64,000 bases of DNA from Sphaerolaimus hirsutus (GCA_964036195.1 OZ038456.1:25149792-25213791), one strand, 5' to 3'; positions 43,609 through 55,052 are shown, counted from the stretch's first letter. The notes: generated by a model not told the origin, from the sequence alone. Program-made: numbers and translations.

Positions 43609-43956
43609 CACAGGGAATAGTACCTTGCTGACAACTCGCTGCCAGCTCGCTTGCCAAGCAGCAAAAATCAGGCCTAGCTCGCTGACAACGTTTTTGCACC
43701 TCGCTGCCAGCTTGCTGACATGTTTTGAAAATGCTGTAATGTGTTTATTAAATAGGTGCTTTCAGTAAGCTGACAGCTCGCTGCCAACTACACTGCAGCC
43801 TTTTACAGCGAGCTGCCAGCTCGCTGCCGCACGCTGACAACTCGCTGCCAGCTCGCTGCCGCACGCTGCCAGCTCGCTGCCAAGTGTAAACAACTGCTTG
43901 TCAGCTTGTTGTCTCCTAACTGGCAGCGATTTGGCAGCGAGGTACTATTCCCTGTG
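43609..43956. mobile_element. TIR element CACAGGGAATAGTACC, 348 bp
   Basis: Starts CACAGGGAATAGTACCTTG and ends GGTACTATTCCCTGTG. Comparison with the paralogue (near 15315) supports a 3-bp CAC duplication. The interior is an array of GCTGCCAGCTC and complements. CAC ends with short duplications recall CACTA-type elements, but the family is not certain. Confidence 0.75.
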
Positions 43957-43984
43957 CACACTTTTTGCACTCGGCGGACACCGC

Positions 43985-44250
43985 CTGAAAAATGCCCTTT
44001 TTAAATTTCACCTAAAATACTTTTCACCAAAAAATTTCACTAAAAACTGATTAATTTCATCCTTAATTCGGTGATGCCAAGGGGGGATGTTATTCAAAGG
44101 GGAATTATTTTTTTCTGGAACTTGCACTGTTGCCATCTTGGCAATAATAGTGATAAATTTATTTTAGGTCCTTAAAGTTTCGAGGGGGTATTTCAAGGAA
44201 ACATGTATATGTATAACACTTTTTTACCCATCCTCATAAGTACATGTGAG
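43985..44250. other. Paralogous intron start and MITE debris
   Basis: Matches 15349-15415, then turns into GGGGTATTTCAAGG-type MITE sequence. No gene. Confidence 0.45.
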
Positions 44251-45174
44251 TAGTGATGGAATGGCGCCATGGCGCTGGCGCCATTTGAGGGCGCCAAAGG
44301 GCGCAGCGCCATGGCGCCATTGGCGCTTGGCGCCCTTTTTCTGTGGCGCCCTTGGCGCCTGGCGCCCACATTCTGAAAGGCGCCATGGCGCCCTTGGCGC
44401 TTGGCGCCCTTTTTCCGTGGCGCCCTTGGCGCCTGGCGCCCTGCTTTAAAAGGGCGCCAAAAAGGCGCCAGCAGGGTTTCAAGGTGAGCGTTGTATAAAT
44501 GAACAAAAAATGAACAACGCATCCGTTGATGATCTAAATTCGCCAGAAAAATGGACAAAGTGGTTTGAGTGGGTGGGAATCTTTCGTACAATGGTTCATA
44601 AGGTGTGCCTGACCGATCAGAAGACGAGAATGATGGACCATCGAATTTGCAAAATCATAAATCATGGATTCAAATCGTTGCAATTCCGTTTTTGTCCATT
44701 TCAAGGGAACATTGATTGAAAAAGTCTATTTGAAGTGAATGGATTGTTATCTAATGACAATTTCCATGGTGTTTGAATTTGTCATGTGGATTTTATATAA
44801 AAAAAATTATGTTGCTAATCTTGTTTTTGTTAATTAAATCCTGGAGAACGTGAATTAAGACGTAAATGCATGTACTAAAGTGCTGTAGAAGCATTTTTAG
44901 CACACACAGGGTGTTGTACGCACCTATTTTTGCTGGCGCCCTTGGCGCCTGGCGCCCTATTTTTCAAATGGCGCCATGGCGCCCTTGGCGCTTGGCGCCC
45001 TCTTTCCGTGGCGCCCCTGGCGCCTGGCGCCCACTTTCAGAATGGCGCCATGGCGCCCTTGGCGCCTGGCGCCCTTTTTCTGTGGCGCCCTTGGCGCTTG
45101 GCGCCCACTTTCCGAATGGCGCCATGGCGCCCTTGGCGCCTGGCGCCCTTTTTTCTGGCGCTTTTCTATCACTA
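44251..45174. mobile_element. GCGCC-family hAT with captured ORF, 924 bp
   Basis: TAGTGATGGAATGGCGCC to GGCGCTTTTCTATCACTA, with perfect 8-bp duplication CATGTGAG (44243-44250 and 45175-45182). Two GGCGCC arrays flank a unique centre holding a 69-codon ORF. A near-identical copy lies inverted at 49255-50177. Confidence 0.92.
44510..44719 (+). CDS. 69-codon ORF captured in GCGCC hAT
   Basis: Reads MNNASVDDLNSPEKWTKWFE and continues with a charged, Trp-rich helix-like sequence to a TGA. The inverted copy at 49709-49918 differs by about one residue. The composition is protein-like and unlike the arrays around it. The opening (PEKW..WF.WVGIFR) faintly recalls the start of Gag-like or retrotransposon-derived domains; no firm match. 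Probably a captured gene piece. Confidence 0.4.
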   Translation: MNNASVDDLNSPEKWTKWFEWVGIFRTMVHKVCLTDQKTRMMDHRICKIINHGFKSLQFRFCPFQGNID

Positions 45175-45267
45175 CATGTGAGTAAATAACTTTTTTTTTT
45201 GAAAATGTAAAATTGAGTACTTTTTTCCATGGAAAATTTAAAAGCAACTGCCTACTTTTCTAGAATA

Positions 45268-45694
45268 CCGTATATCCTTGAATAAGGCCCCTGGGGAGTT
45301 CTTTTTTCATCAGAACTTTTTTAGGGGGAGTTAATCCAGAGGGGGAGTTATTCGAGGGGGGGGGGGTTATTTTTTCGTCAGAATATTATGTAAAATTCAT
45401 GATCAATATATTGTATAAATAAGGTTAAATTAGTTGCATAAACCTGTAAGTTTGTATAGAAATTCATTAACTCATGCAATGAAATGAATGGTAGTGAAGA
45501 TACGCTGAAATAAATACATTCTTTTAAACCTACATAAAGACGTTGTTTTGAATATGAACATCTTAGTCACCCCTTAAAGAGGGGGAGTTATTTGAGGGGG
45601 GGGGGAGTTATTATTTCCTCAGTCTCCTAACACGGGGGGAGTTATTTGAGAGAGGGGGGGTTATTCAAGGGGGGACTTGATCGAGGATATAAGG
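45268..45694. mobile_element. CCGTATATCC MITE (family C), 427 bp
   Basis: Starts CCGTATATCCTTGAATAAGG and ends CGAGGATATAAGG, with TA flanks. Shares GGGGAGTTATT motifs with 11178-11590. Confidence 0.7.
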
Positions 45695-45899
45695 TATGTA
45701 AAAATGGGTTCTTTCTCATGAAAAATGTAAAAGCTACTACCTTTTACATGTGAGAGCGATTTTTACATTGGAAGACAATACATATATGTGGTTTTTAAGT
45801 GATTATTTAGTATGTTTATAGAAAAAATGATAGGTTTTCTTCAAGATTATCTTATTTTAGCAACCAAGATTGCGACTTTAGCAACAAAAAATACATTTT

Positions 45900-46258
45900 C
45901 TGTATTCGAGGGGGTTTATTCGAGGGGGGGGTCTATTATTTCGCCAGAAATTTTCAGAAATTGCGCATACTCAGACGTAGAAAAATCAAGCAATTACATA
46001 GATGTATATGTGTTTTTAGGCATATATAACTGTATATACACATAAACCCTTCCCTAACATCACTCAATCATCAGTTTGAACGTGTGTTCTGACTTGTACA
46101 GATCACAAACTGCGGTATTTGTCATGTACGTTCACGATACACTCAATTTTAGGGGGGGTATTTCGAGGGGGGGTTTATTATTTCTTCAGCCGAAATTTAG
46201 GGGGGGGGGTATTTCGAGGGGGTGGGTTAATTCAAGGGGGGATAATTCGAGGTAATAC
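45900..46258. mobile_element. Family B MITE, left end lost
   Basis: Right terminus CGAGGTAATACGG plus TA; same interior as 13267 and 63071. Confidence 0.65.
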
Positions 46259-46273
46259 GGTACTTGAGTATTA

Positions 46274-47158
46274 CCGTATTACCTCGAAATACCCCCATGG
46301 GGGGTTATTATTTCGCCAGCAAAATTTGAGGGGGGGTTAATTCGAGGGGGGGGGTTATTCGAGGGGGGGCGGGGGTTTATTTGGTCAGAAATTTTCGTAG
46401 GGATCGTAGTAAATAGTAGGCATTTGCATACCCAAAACAGGTAATAAATGTGTCCAAACAGGATATATTTGGACATAAAAACGTACCGTATTTCCTCGAA
46501 ATACCCCCGGGGGGTTTATTGTTTCAGAGTGAGAATTTTGAGGGGGGGTTAAACGAGGGGGGGGGTATTTCGAGGGGGGGGTTTATTATTTCGCCAGAAA
46601 TTTTTTGAAATCCCAGTACTAAAATGTCGTCTGAAACGTACGCAGACGTCGAAAAATGCAACAAAAATCGCCATTTATAAGACTCTAAAGACAGTTATAA
46701 GTGTGTAGACGTACAAACACTGTTTTCACATAACAGAGTCATCGTTTTTAACGAGTGTTCTGCATTGCCGGGATGACAAACCGCAGCCTTTGTCATTTAC
46801 GTTCTCTATACACTACATTTGGGGGGGGGGGGTATTTCGAGGGGGGGGTTTATAAGTTCATAGTGTCCATTTTGAGGGGGGGTATTTCGAGGGGGGGGGT
46901 ATTTCGAGGGGGGGGTATATCGAGGAAATACGGTAGATAGCTACACAAACTAGTCTATGTGTAGCTGCAATGCAAATAACCAGTAATATACATCATGTAC
47001 ATTGCATACATGACGTATTTATCATGTACATGACGTACATCATTCCGAAGGGGGGGGTATTTCGAGGAGGGGGTTTATTATTTCCCCAGCCCATTTTGAG
47101 GGGGGGTTAATTCGAGGGGGGGTTAATTCAAGGGGGGGGATAATTCGAGGTAATACGG
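46274..47158. mobile_element. Family B MITE split by a family A MITE
   Basis: CCGTATTACCTCGAAATA to CGAGGTAATACGG, with TA on both sides. A complete family A element (46486-46933) lies inside. Confidence 0.8.
46486..46933. mobile_element. CCGTATTTCC MITE (family A), 448 bp
   Basis: Intact termini with TA on each side (46484-46485 and 46934-46935), nested in a family B element. It carries the GTCTGAAACGTACGCAGACG hairpin typical of family A. Confidence 0.85.
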
Positions 47159-47328
47159 TACATATTTTTTTGAGTAAATGTTTTATACATTTTCACAGTG
47201 GTGCCTTCGGCCAGTGGGCACCCTCAAATGGGATGGCGTTTCACATTCAACTATCATGGCTTTATCTGCTGTTGTCATTTTTGAGTAGCTATGAAAGATG
47301 GGTGTGGCTGAGAGATATTCAAACAGAC

Positions 47329-47397
47329 CTGAGCAGAATCCTGGGCTTTGGCTGCCACAGCCAGCCAGCCGACAAACACAAGCAGAATCAGCTTCAT
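47329..47397 (-). CDS. Signal-peptide exon, paralogous copy
   Basis: Same 23-codon exon (MKLILLVFVGWLAVAAKAQ, then DSAQ) and the same CAG|GTCTGT donor as 16850-16782. It is followed on the same strand by the broken Cys exon (43984 and below), so gene order is kept in both copies. This copy is probably a pseudogene because of the downstream insertions. Confidence 0.5.
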
Positions 47398-48497
47398 GTT
47401 GCAACTTCGCTCCTCTGCTTGTCTTTTTCTGACTGCGGGCAAACTGATGACAGGCTGGCAAAATGCACTCCCTTTTCAACCAGCTCACATTCAGATGTGC
47501 CACCCCAAATCAACATCAACATCAAAAGCGCATGCCGCTTGGTTGAAATTGAAATCAACATTTTATTAGGTATTTTTATGGTTCAGAATGTCCACATTGT
47601 TGTAATATGAAAAGAATGTTTGGTAGAAAATCATTGAAGTGCAGAGTTGTGAAAAAGGTACATACGTTTACTCAAAAAATACGCGTACTCGAGTACGCGG
47701 TATATACGTTTACATATACTTTTAAAAAAAGTTACGTACTCACATGTACGCGTACATTTTTGAGGCATACGCATAAAGAAAATGTATTTCTGTGAATTCA
47801 ATTTGGCGCATATTTATAAGGTGACTACACTGCAATTTACTATATTTCCTCGAAATACCCCTGGGAGTGATTGTTTTATAGTGGAAATTTTGAGGGGAGT
47901 TAAACAAGGGCAGGTATTTCGAGGGGTTTTTTTCGCCAGAATTTTTCAGAACTCTCAGCACTAATTCGTTCTTTGTAACATATGCTGAGGTAGAAAAATG
48001 CAACAACAAGCTCCATGTATGAGAGTATTTTTATTGACTTACATATATATGTATGTAAAAATAAATGGTATATACTATGTTCTAACGTTACTTGGTCATT
48101 GTTTAAACATGTGTTCTGCATTTAGCATTTGAAAAATAACCCGTGATTTATATTTTCGAAAATCATCACAATAAATATAAATAACCCGTGATTAGTGATG
48201 TGAAAGCGCCATGGCGCTGGCGCCTGGTGCTAGCACCAAAGCAAAAAGCGCCATGGCGCTTTTGGCGCTTGGCGCTAAAATGCTGTGGCGCCATTGGCGC
48301 TTGGCGCCGTGTTTCCGAAAAGCGCCATGGCGCTTTTTGCGCTTGGAGCTACTTTCCAGTGGCGCCATTGGCGCTTGGCGCTACCATTTTTTAAAGCGCC
48401 AAAAAGGCGCCAGAGAGTGATAATTGCGCCGCGGTGTTCATGTGCCTTATTGCCTATTTTCAGCAATTTTTGGCCATGTATGTAATTATTTTACATA

Positions 48498-48923
48498 CCG
48501 TATTACCCCGAAATACCCCCCCCCCCCTCTTGAAATACCCCCAGGTGTTTTCGAGCTGAGGAAAAAATACCCCCCCCCCTCGAAATACCCCCCTCTGGAA
48601 TAAGGTACATCATGTATGCAAGGAACATGATGTATTTATTGCGACCATTTTGCATCGCAGTTAGGTATTTGTTTGTTTGTGTAGTGCTAGTCTGTGTAGC
48701 GATGTACGTTTACGTCCCTGTATGTCCCTACATACCCTATTTGGTCACGTTTATTACCGGTTTGTGGTATGTAAAAGCGTATCATTAGTATGACTTTCCC
48801 GAAAATTTCTGACGAATAAATAACTCCCCCTCGAATAAGCCCCCCCCACCCGCCTCGAAATGCCCCCTCAAAATTTTCACTCTGAAAAATTAAACCCCCT
48901 GGGGGTATTTCGAGGAAATACGG
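48498..48923. mobile_element. CCGTATT MITE, hybrid B/A ends, 426 bp
   Basis: Left terminus CCGTATTACCCCGAAATA (family B type) and right terminus CGAGGAAATACGG (family A type), with TA flanks; a mosaic of the two families. Confidence 0.7.
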
Positions 48924-49254
48924 TAGGTATATTACTCAGATATGTAATTTACCTATTTTTACCCTGTTATCTCACAGTTTGCACTTAAAATCTTGAAATA
49001 TCCAATACCGTATTTCCTCGAAATACCCCCCCCCCCCTCGAAATACCCCCCCCTCGAAATACCGTATCCCCTCGTTTGACCCCCCCCCCCCTCTCGAGAC
49101 CACTATGAAACAACCCCCCCCTCGAAATATCCCCCCCCAGATTGAGTGTAAAGAGAACGTACATGACAAATACTGCAGTTTGTGTTCTGCGTAGTGCAGA
49201 ACACACGTTAAAACAATGTTGGAATCACGTTAGAACAGTGTTTATACCATCTAC

Positions 49255-50177
49255 TAGTGATGGAAAAGCGCCAGAAAAAAGGGCGCCAGGCGCCAATGGC
49301 GCCATGGCGCCATTCGGAAAGTGGGCGCCAAGCGCCAAGGGCGCCACAGAAAAAGGGCGCCAGGCGCCAAGGGCGCCATGGCGCCATTCTGAAAGTGGGC
49401 GCCAGGCGCCAGGGGCGCCACGGAAAGAGGGCGCCAAGCGCCAAGGGCGCCATGGCGCCATTTGAAAAATAGGGCGCCAGGCGCCAAGGGCGCCAGCAAA
49501 AATAGGTGCGTACAACACCCTGTGTGTGCTAAAAATGCTTCTACAGCACTTTAGTACATGCATTTACGTCTTAATTCACGTTCTCCAGGATTTAATTAAC
49601 AAAAACAAGACTAGCAACATAATTTTTTTATATAAAATCCACATGACAAATTCAAACACCATGGAAATTGTCATTAGATAACAATCCATTCACTTCAAAT
49701 AGACTTTTTCAATCAATGTTCCCTTGAAATGGACAAAAACGGAATTGCAACAATTTGAATCCATGATTTATGATTTTGCAAATTCGATGGTCCATCATTC
49801 TCGTCTTCTGATCGGTCAGGCACACCTTATGAACCATTGTACGAAAGATTCCCACCCACTCAAACCACTTTGTCCATTTTTCTGGCGAATTTAGATCATC
49901 AACGGATGCGTTGTTCATTTTTTGTTCATTTATACAACGCTCACCTTGAAACCCTGCTGGCGCCTTTTTGGCGCCCTTTTAAAGCAGGGCGCCAGGCGCC
50001 AAGGGCGCCACGGAAAAAGGGCGCCAAGCGCCAAGGGCGCCATGGCGCCTTTCAGAATGTGGGCGCCAGGCGCCAAGGGCGCCACAGAAAAAGGGCGCCA
50101 AGCGCCAATGGCGCCATGGCGCTGCGCCCTTTGGCGCCCTCAAATGGCGCCAGCGCCATGGCGCCATTCCATCACTA
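49255..50177. mobile_element. GCGCC-family hAT with captured ORF, level 6 of the nest
   Basis: TAGTGATGGAAAAGCGCC to GGCGCCATTCCATCACTA, with perfect duplication CCATCTAC (49247-49254 and 50178-50185). Inverted near-copy of 44251-45174. Confidence 0.92.
49709..49918 (-). CDS. 69-codon captured ORF, second copy
   Basis: Near-identical to the ORF at 44510-44719 (one Ser to Leu difference). The frame is still open in both copies, which may reflect recent duplication more than selection. Confidence 0.35.
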   Translation of the reverse strand: MNNASVDDLNSPEKWTKWFEWVGIFRTMVHKVCLTDQKTRMMDHRICKIINHGFKLLQFRFCPFQGNID

Positions 50178-51238
50178 CCATCTACGTACTAATATTAGCA
50201 TACAGGAGTCTATACATGTCAGTTATTGATGCATTTTTGTACCCCAGCGCACATCACAAACCACGATTTTGTACTAGGATTTCAAAAAATTTCCTGTGAA
50301 ATAATACCCCCCCTCGAAATACCCCCCCCCCTCTCGTTTAACCCCCCCCCCCCCTCTCGGGAGCACTATGAAACAATCACCCCCCGGGGGGGTATTTCGA
50401 GGAAATACGGTACATTGAAACACTGCAACCCCCAACCCCCAGACAATCTTTCAGTTTCTACCACTTCAGAGAGGCAATTTGCTATCTATTTGAACCAGTC
50501 TTGGTTAACCTTGTGTGTTGAGCAAGACAACTTTTTGATTTCCATTATTTGACCATTGTGTTTTTGTAGGCAATACAAGTAATTGAAAGTGAAGAAAATA
50601 GTACTTTGTCTCACCTGTATCATTCAAGGCAATATCATTTTGGCGCTGGCGCCATTGGCGCTTGGCACCATGGCCCGTGGCGCCTTTGGCGCCTGGCGCT
50701 AAGGTCCAGAAAAGCGCCATGGCGCTTTTGGCGCTTGGCGCCATTTTGCTGTGGTGCCATTGGCGCTTGGCGCTAGTTCAGGAAAAGCGCCATGGCGCTT
50801 TTGGTGCTTGGCGCCAAATTTCTGGCGCTTTTTACATCACTACCCGTGATTTATATATATTTATATTTTTTTCAAATACTGAGTGATATATTTATATATA
50901 TTTTTTAATTGGAAAAAAATCACTGAGAAAATCACTAATACTGGATACATTGTGGTTAAATGATTGCACTTTATGACTAAAACATGTAATCTGTGCAAGA
51001 GAATTTCACAAGTGATTTTCTCCAGAAAATCTTTCTGTTCATGTAGAGCATTTTTGAGTTAAGAGATTGTACCTACACTTTCACCATAACTTTTTTGAAA
51101 ACTGAAATGGCCAACAGTGATGAGATCCAGTTTTCCCCTATTGAATGCTGTATATGCTCAGTTTTCACAAATGGCATGAATTTTTGTCAGGTGGTGTTGG
51201 CAAGTCACTAGTTTGCCCTTGTGTTTACCTGATGTGAA

Positions 51239-51530
51239 ACACAGCAAAAAATGGTTGTTTGGAAGCGCAGTGAAGCGTCATGAAGTGTCTTCATGCCAAC
51301 ACTTTCCAATGATTCACCAAGAATGCTGTAGTTTCCACACACATCACAAAAATCTGTGCTTCTTAATATGCCACTCCCAGACAAATGTATACATAGGGGA
51401 AGTGGGTGGAAGGCACTTCACTGAAATTTTAATGATGTTGGTGGAATCAGGTGAAACTGTGTTGAAGCGTGCCGCTCCACGCGCCTCCAGCCTGCTTCCA
51501 CACGCTTCACGGATCCATTTTTTGCTGTGA
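51239..51530. mobile_element. CACAGCAAAAAATGG TIR element
   Basis: CACAGCAAAAAATGG at the left and CCATTTTTTGCTGTG at the right; interior rich in GAAGCG/GAAGTG and complements. It is absent at the matching place of the inverted hAT copy (near 37490). Confidence 0.65.
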
Positions 51531-52802
51531 AAACTCAAATGATGACAAATGGTGATATCACCATAAATTAGTTTTCATTTTGTGTGTGACACAGCTGTAA
51601 ACTGTTTTAGTAATTTTTTATTCATGTCATCCTATGAATTTTTGCTCTATTAAATGGTTGGCCACACAGCATGTGAAAAAGGCAAGAAAGGTTTATTCAA
51701 TATATCTTTTTTAGTATTGATTGTGCAATTTTTGCCAAAACTGTTGCACCTGATCCAGAAAACCTGGGTGACGGCATGGCAATCATTTTTTGCTATGAAT
51801 ATGACCAACAGTACATTTTATTGTAATTTTTTTTGAAAGCCTGAAATCGGTGCTGGCTGTCAAGGTTTACTTGATGTCTGGATGTGAGAGAACCAATTCT
51901 GGAGTGGATGAAGACTCCTGAAGGTTGTAGGTTGTAGGTTGAATTTTTCTGTTCTGATACTTGCTTGATGTTTTCACTTGTAAAATATTGTAATAATATT
52001 GTGGAATGATAATAAATGACTGTGGGAAATTAAAGTACATTTTTTGCTTGCAAATGGTGAACAAAGCCCAGAATATCACTTGAAAAATAAATAAAGGGCA
52101 AGTGATTTTTTGTAATTTTTTTCCAGCTTAGAGTTATTTTTTTCAGTAATTTAATTATATTTTCTGGAGACCTAGAGTGATTTATATCTATTTATATTTT
52201 TTCTGAATTTGGAGTGATATATTTATATATATTTTCCAAAAAATCGGTAATTTTTTCGAATGCTATCTGCATTTCACAGAACACAAAATGAAGGTTTTGA
52301 TATTTACGTTCCATTTACGTTCAATTTGGGGGGGCTTTCAACATGGGGTCCATTATTTAATTCGTAGGGCCATTTTGGGGTTCTATTTCAAAAACGTACC
52401 CAGTTCTACATATACTATGAAGAAAAGTGCTTGCTTTTGCATTTTAATGGGGAAAAAATTTTGTACTCACATTTACGCGTGCGTACGAGTAAAAAATAAG
52501 TATTTTATGTTTTTGATACTTTGTGGTGAGTAAAAAATAAATACTTTACGTTTACATATACTTTTAAAAAAGTTCAGTAATTCGAACAACTCTGTTGAAG
52601 TGAAGCTTGTTCAGTAATTACTACAGCATTGGGTATTGTGATGTTGGAGTGGTGCGATTGGCATTCCAAAAATCTCTAGAATTTATATTTTTTCAATAAA
52701 AATTTAAAAAAATCTTAATAGAGTAAAGTAAAATAACAAATGATAACTTAAGATGACTGAATATACTGATAACTGAGTATACTGATAATTGAACAAATGA
52801 TA

Positions 52803-53377
52803 CTGTATTACCTATAATATAAGGTAACCTTATATTAATTTTTTTTGTTAATGAATCTTTAATTAATTAATATTAGTTTTTTTTGGCATTTTGGTATACC
52901 TTGTATTAGAGGGTACTTTTTATTAGAGGTATATTTTATATTGTTATTGCCAGATTTTTCAAACGTATTACCAAAAGTGAACAAAAATGAAATTAATATT
53001 ATTGAACTGGAATGTAACGAAATGGTGAACCAGTGTCAATACAAAATGACCAGATCGGTTTTTGGATATCAATTTGACTTTGACAATGAATTTTCTGTTT
53101 GAGGAAAGAGTTTCTCTTTGACGTATTTACGTCTTTGACATTTGCCCTTTTTTCATTTTTGTGGCACCGTTTTCATTGTTTTCCGCCATGTTTGACAATG
53201 GTTTGAACGATTTTGCAAGTTTTGGCATGCAGCCAGCTGTGCCTTATATTAGAGGTATACCTTATATTAGAGGCATGCCTTGTATTATTTCTGTCACGTT
53301 CAAAAAGGCCAAAAGGTGTACCTTATATTAGAGGGTACCTTATATTAGAGGCATACCTTTTATTGGAGGTAATACGG
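52803..53377. mobile_element. TATTAGAGG MITE (family J), uninterrupted, 575 bp
   Basis: CTGTATTACCTATAATATAA to TTGGAGGTAATACGG, with TA flanks. The paralogue of 19043-20532 without its insertion. Confidence 0.8.
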
Positions 53378-53589
53378 TAACTGAAAATTCTGACAAAAAA
53401 ACACCCCCCCCCCTTGAACAACTCCCCCTCGATTAACTCCCCCCTCAAAAAATTTTGACAGATAAATAACTCCCCTGGGGACTTATTCAAGGATTTATGG
53501 TAAATAATTGAAAAATTTGTAAAATAGGTTTAAAGCGATGGACCAAAGCCACTAATTAATTGCATCCACTGACATTTAGCATTATTTCA

Positions 53590-54479
53590 GCAGTTTTTGA
53601 CCCTTGTAGACCACCCTTCAATTTATTTTGTGGCTCAAATAAACTCAGAAAGGTGTAAACTCCAGCAACATTACACCTTACAATGAAATCTGCCATATCC
53701 CATCTGAATAAAAGAACAAAAAATAAATACTTTTACATTATATTTATCAAAGCAATTTGATAAATGTGATGAAAATTTTTTTATGTTTGTTTTTTATTCA
53801 GATGGGACATGGTAGATTTCGTTGTAAGGTGTAACGTCGCTGGAGTATACCTTCTATTACGACACCGTTCTATTGGAGACCCACCCTTCTATTTGACGAA
53901 ATATGGTATTTAATTTTTTTTTTCTCGTGTATTTTCCACTATTTTCATAACGCTAAGTCACCGAAAGCCGCTTCGTAAAAGTGTAAAATAATCAAGCAAT
54001 GCTATAAAAACATGCAGCATGGATCAAAATCATGAAAAGGTTCACTTTACACAATCGCCATGATTTTGGTTTTATCTTTGATTTTGCTATTCCACATTAA
54101 TAAATTATGCATGAATAATTGGTTTCATTAATGTTTCTGACATTTTGTGCACTGGTGTAACAAGCAATGATATGCTCAATGATAGAAAACGTCATTTGAA
54201 TACGCTTTTATATAGGTTTTTCAAGGCAGAGGGGAGAAAAAGCTAACGAAATATCCTAAATAACTTTTTCTCAATATGCAAAAACACGTGAACTAGTGAA
54301 ATTGACTGTGAAAAAGTTTGGAAATAAATGATTTTGAGTGAAAATTCGGTCAAAATTTCTCCGAAAAACTATAGATTCTCTCAAGAATCAAGATCAAAAG
54401 ATTCTTTCAAACTTTCAGTTTAATAACCCCATTCCACCCTCCAGATTTCGCAACAAACAACAAATGTTCTTTTTTTTAG
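53590..54479. other. AT-rich unique stretch, no gene called
   Basis: A short AATAGAACGG-type fragment at 53840-53910; the rest is AT-rich and looks intronic or intergenic. It ends in a strong polypyrimidine tract before 54480. Confidence 0.35.
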
Positions 54480-54742
54480 ACAAATTGGCTAGCATCCAAA
54501 CCGCACAAAATTAATTTCTGGCACAACTCCAAGTGGTTAACAAAAGAAAAAGCCGCGAAAGATAAAGACTGGCGACTCGCAATTCCAGTTCGCGAAATCA
54601 GGCGAACGTAATTTTGTCGCGAAAAATGCAAAAATCTTGGAGTGTTTGAGCAATTTTGCTCCCTGGGATTTGGATGCAGCGAATTGGGGCGCAAAGCTTT
54701 ATTTGCGCAGATGAATCACGCAAATTGGCGTAGTGCCAACAG
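54480..54742 (+). pseudogene. Candidate exon with one in-frame stop
   Basis: A TTCTTTTTTTTAG acceptor precedes 54480 and AACAG|GTGAGA follows 54742. One frame is open through 87 codons except a TAA at 54609-54611. It reads TNWLASKPHKINFWHNSKWL at the start and CSELGRKALFAQMNHANW near the end. The spacing W...WL...C...C...G.KAL...M recalls BED/U1-type zinc fingers of hAT-related proteins, with the usual His residues lost. The resemblance is weak, and the phase does not fit the next exon without a further indel. Confidence 0.35.
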
Positions 54743-55052
54743 GTGAGACGTATTCTCTGAGGCGATTAACTAGGTTTTAAAGCTGTTCGATTCATTTTTA
54801 TTGTATCTTGTATGTTTGGCAACTTAGCTAAAATGCTGGAACAGAGTATTTTAAGCAAAGTCGTTAACATGTGAGATTATTTCGACTGTGTGCAAATATC
54901 CTTCCTTTAGACGATGTTAACGTTTGCGAGACCGGAATACATGGCCGTATACTAAAATTTCAATTTCACCACCGAGTTTCCATTCGTTTCGCAGTTAATG
55001 TTATCGAGTTCGACTGTTTTGAGGCAAAAAAATCTGTTTTTTTTTGGCTCAG

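Larger units (their letters stand above)
41497..43984 (-). pseudogene. Paralogue of the Cys-rich exon, split by two transposons
   Basis: Reading down from the acceptor at 43985 the exon begins as in the first copy (AVSAEC, then KKC in place of EKC). It is interrupted by the element at 43609-43956, continues at 43608-43529, and is interrupted again by the hAT at 41548-43520 (its right target duplication is 43521-43528) before its last part (41547-41519). With nearly 2.3 kb of insertions in a 156-bp exon this copy cannot encode the same protein. Confidence 0.6.
49018..50410. mobile_element. Family A MITE, level 5 of the nest
   Basis: CCGTATTTCCTCGAAATA to CGAGGAAATACGG, TA on both sides; split by the GCGCC hAT at 49255. 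Confidence 0.85.
48193..50842. mobile_element. GCGCC-family hAT, level 4 of the nest
   Basis: TAGTGATGTGAAAGCGCC to GGCGCTTTTTACATCACTA, with perfect duplication CCCGTGAT (48185-48192 and 50843-50850). GGCGCC arrays lie at 48205-48415 and 50635-50830. Confidence 0.9.
48123..52265. mobile_element. hAT element TAGCATTTG, level 3 of the nest
   Basis: TAGCATTTGAAAAAT to TTTTTTCGAATGCTA, with a perfect 8-bp duplication TCTGCATT (48115-48122 and 52266-52273). Inverted relative of 24302-38506. It contains the GCGCC hAT below and a CACAGCAAAAAATGG element (about 51239-51530). Confidence 0.88.
47841..52399. mobile_element. Diverged family A MITE, level 2 of the nest
   Basis: TATTTCCTCGAAATACCCC at the left and TTCAATTTGGGGGGG sequence at the right are family A. 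It is interrupted at GTGTTCTGCATT by the hAT at 48123-52265. Confidence 0.6.
47642..52594. mobile_element. hAT element CAGAGTTGT, outer shell of a six-level nest
   Basis: Left end CAGAGTTGTGAAAAAGG and right end TTCGAACAACTCTG, with a perfect 8-bp duplication TTGAAGTG (47634-47641 and 52595-52602). Block I (near 17087) has the empty site ATTGAAGTAAAGC. Its own sequence is only about 47642-47840 and 52400-52594; the rest is later insertions. Confidence 0.88.

Noticed and set aside
44930-45247. Several long open frames on both strands with Ala/Pro/Trp/Arg-rich peptides
   Set aside because: All six frames are open because GGCGCC arrays contain no stop codons; they are transposon ends, not proteins. 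The same applies at 15571-16500, 48188-48485 and 49208-50299.
47170-47610. 146-codon plus-strand ORF and its shorter copy at 16734-17063
   Set aside because: The opposite strand holds the signal peptide with a matching splice donor; the plus frame has no recognisable feature and is not fully shared by both copies.
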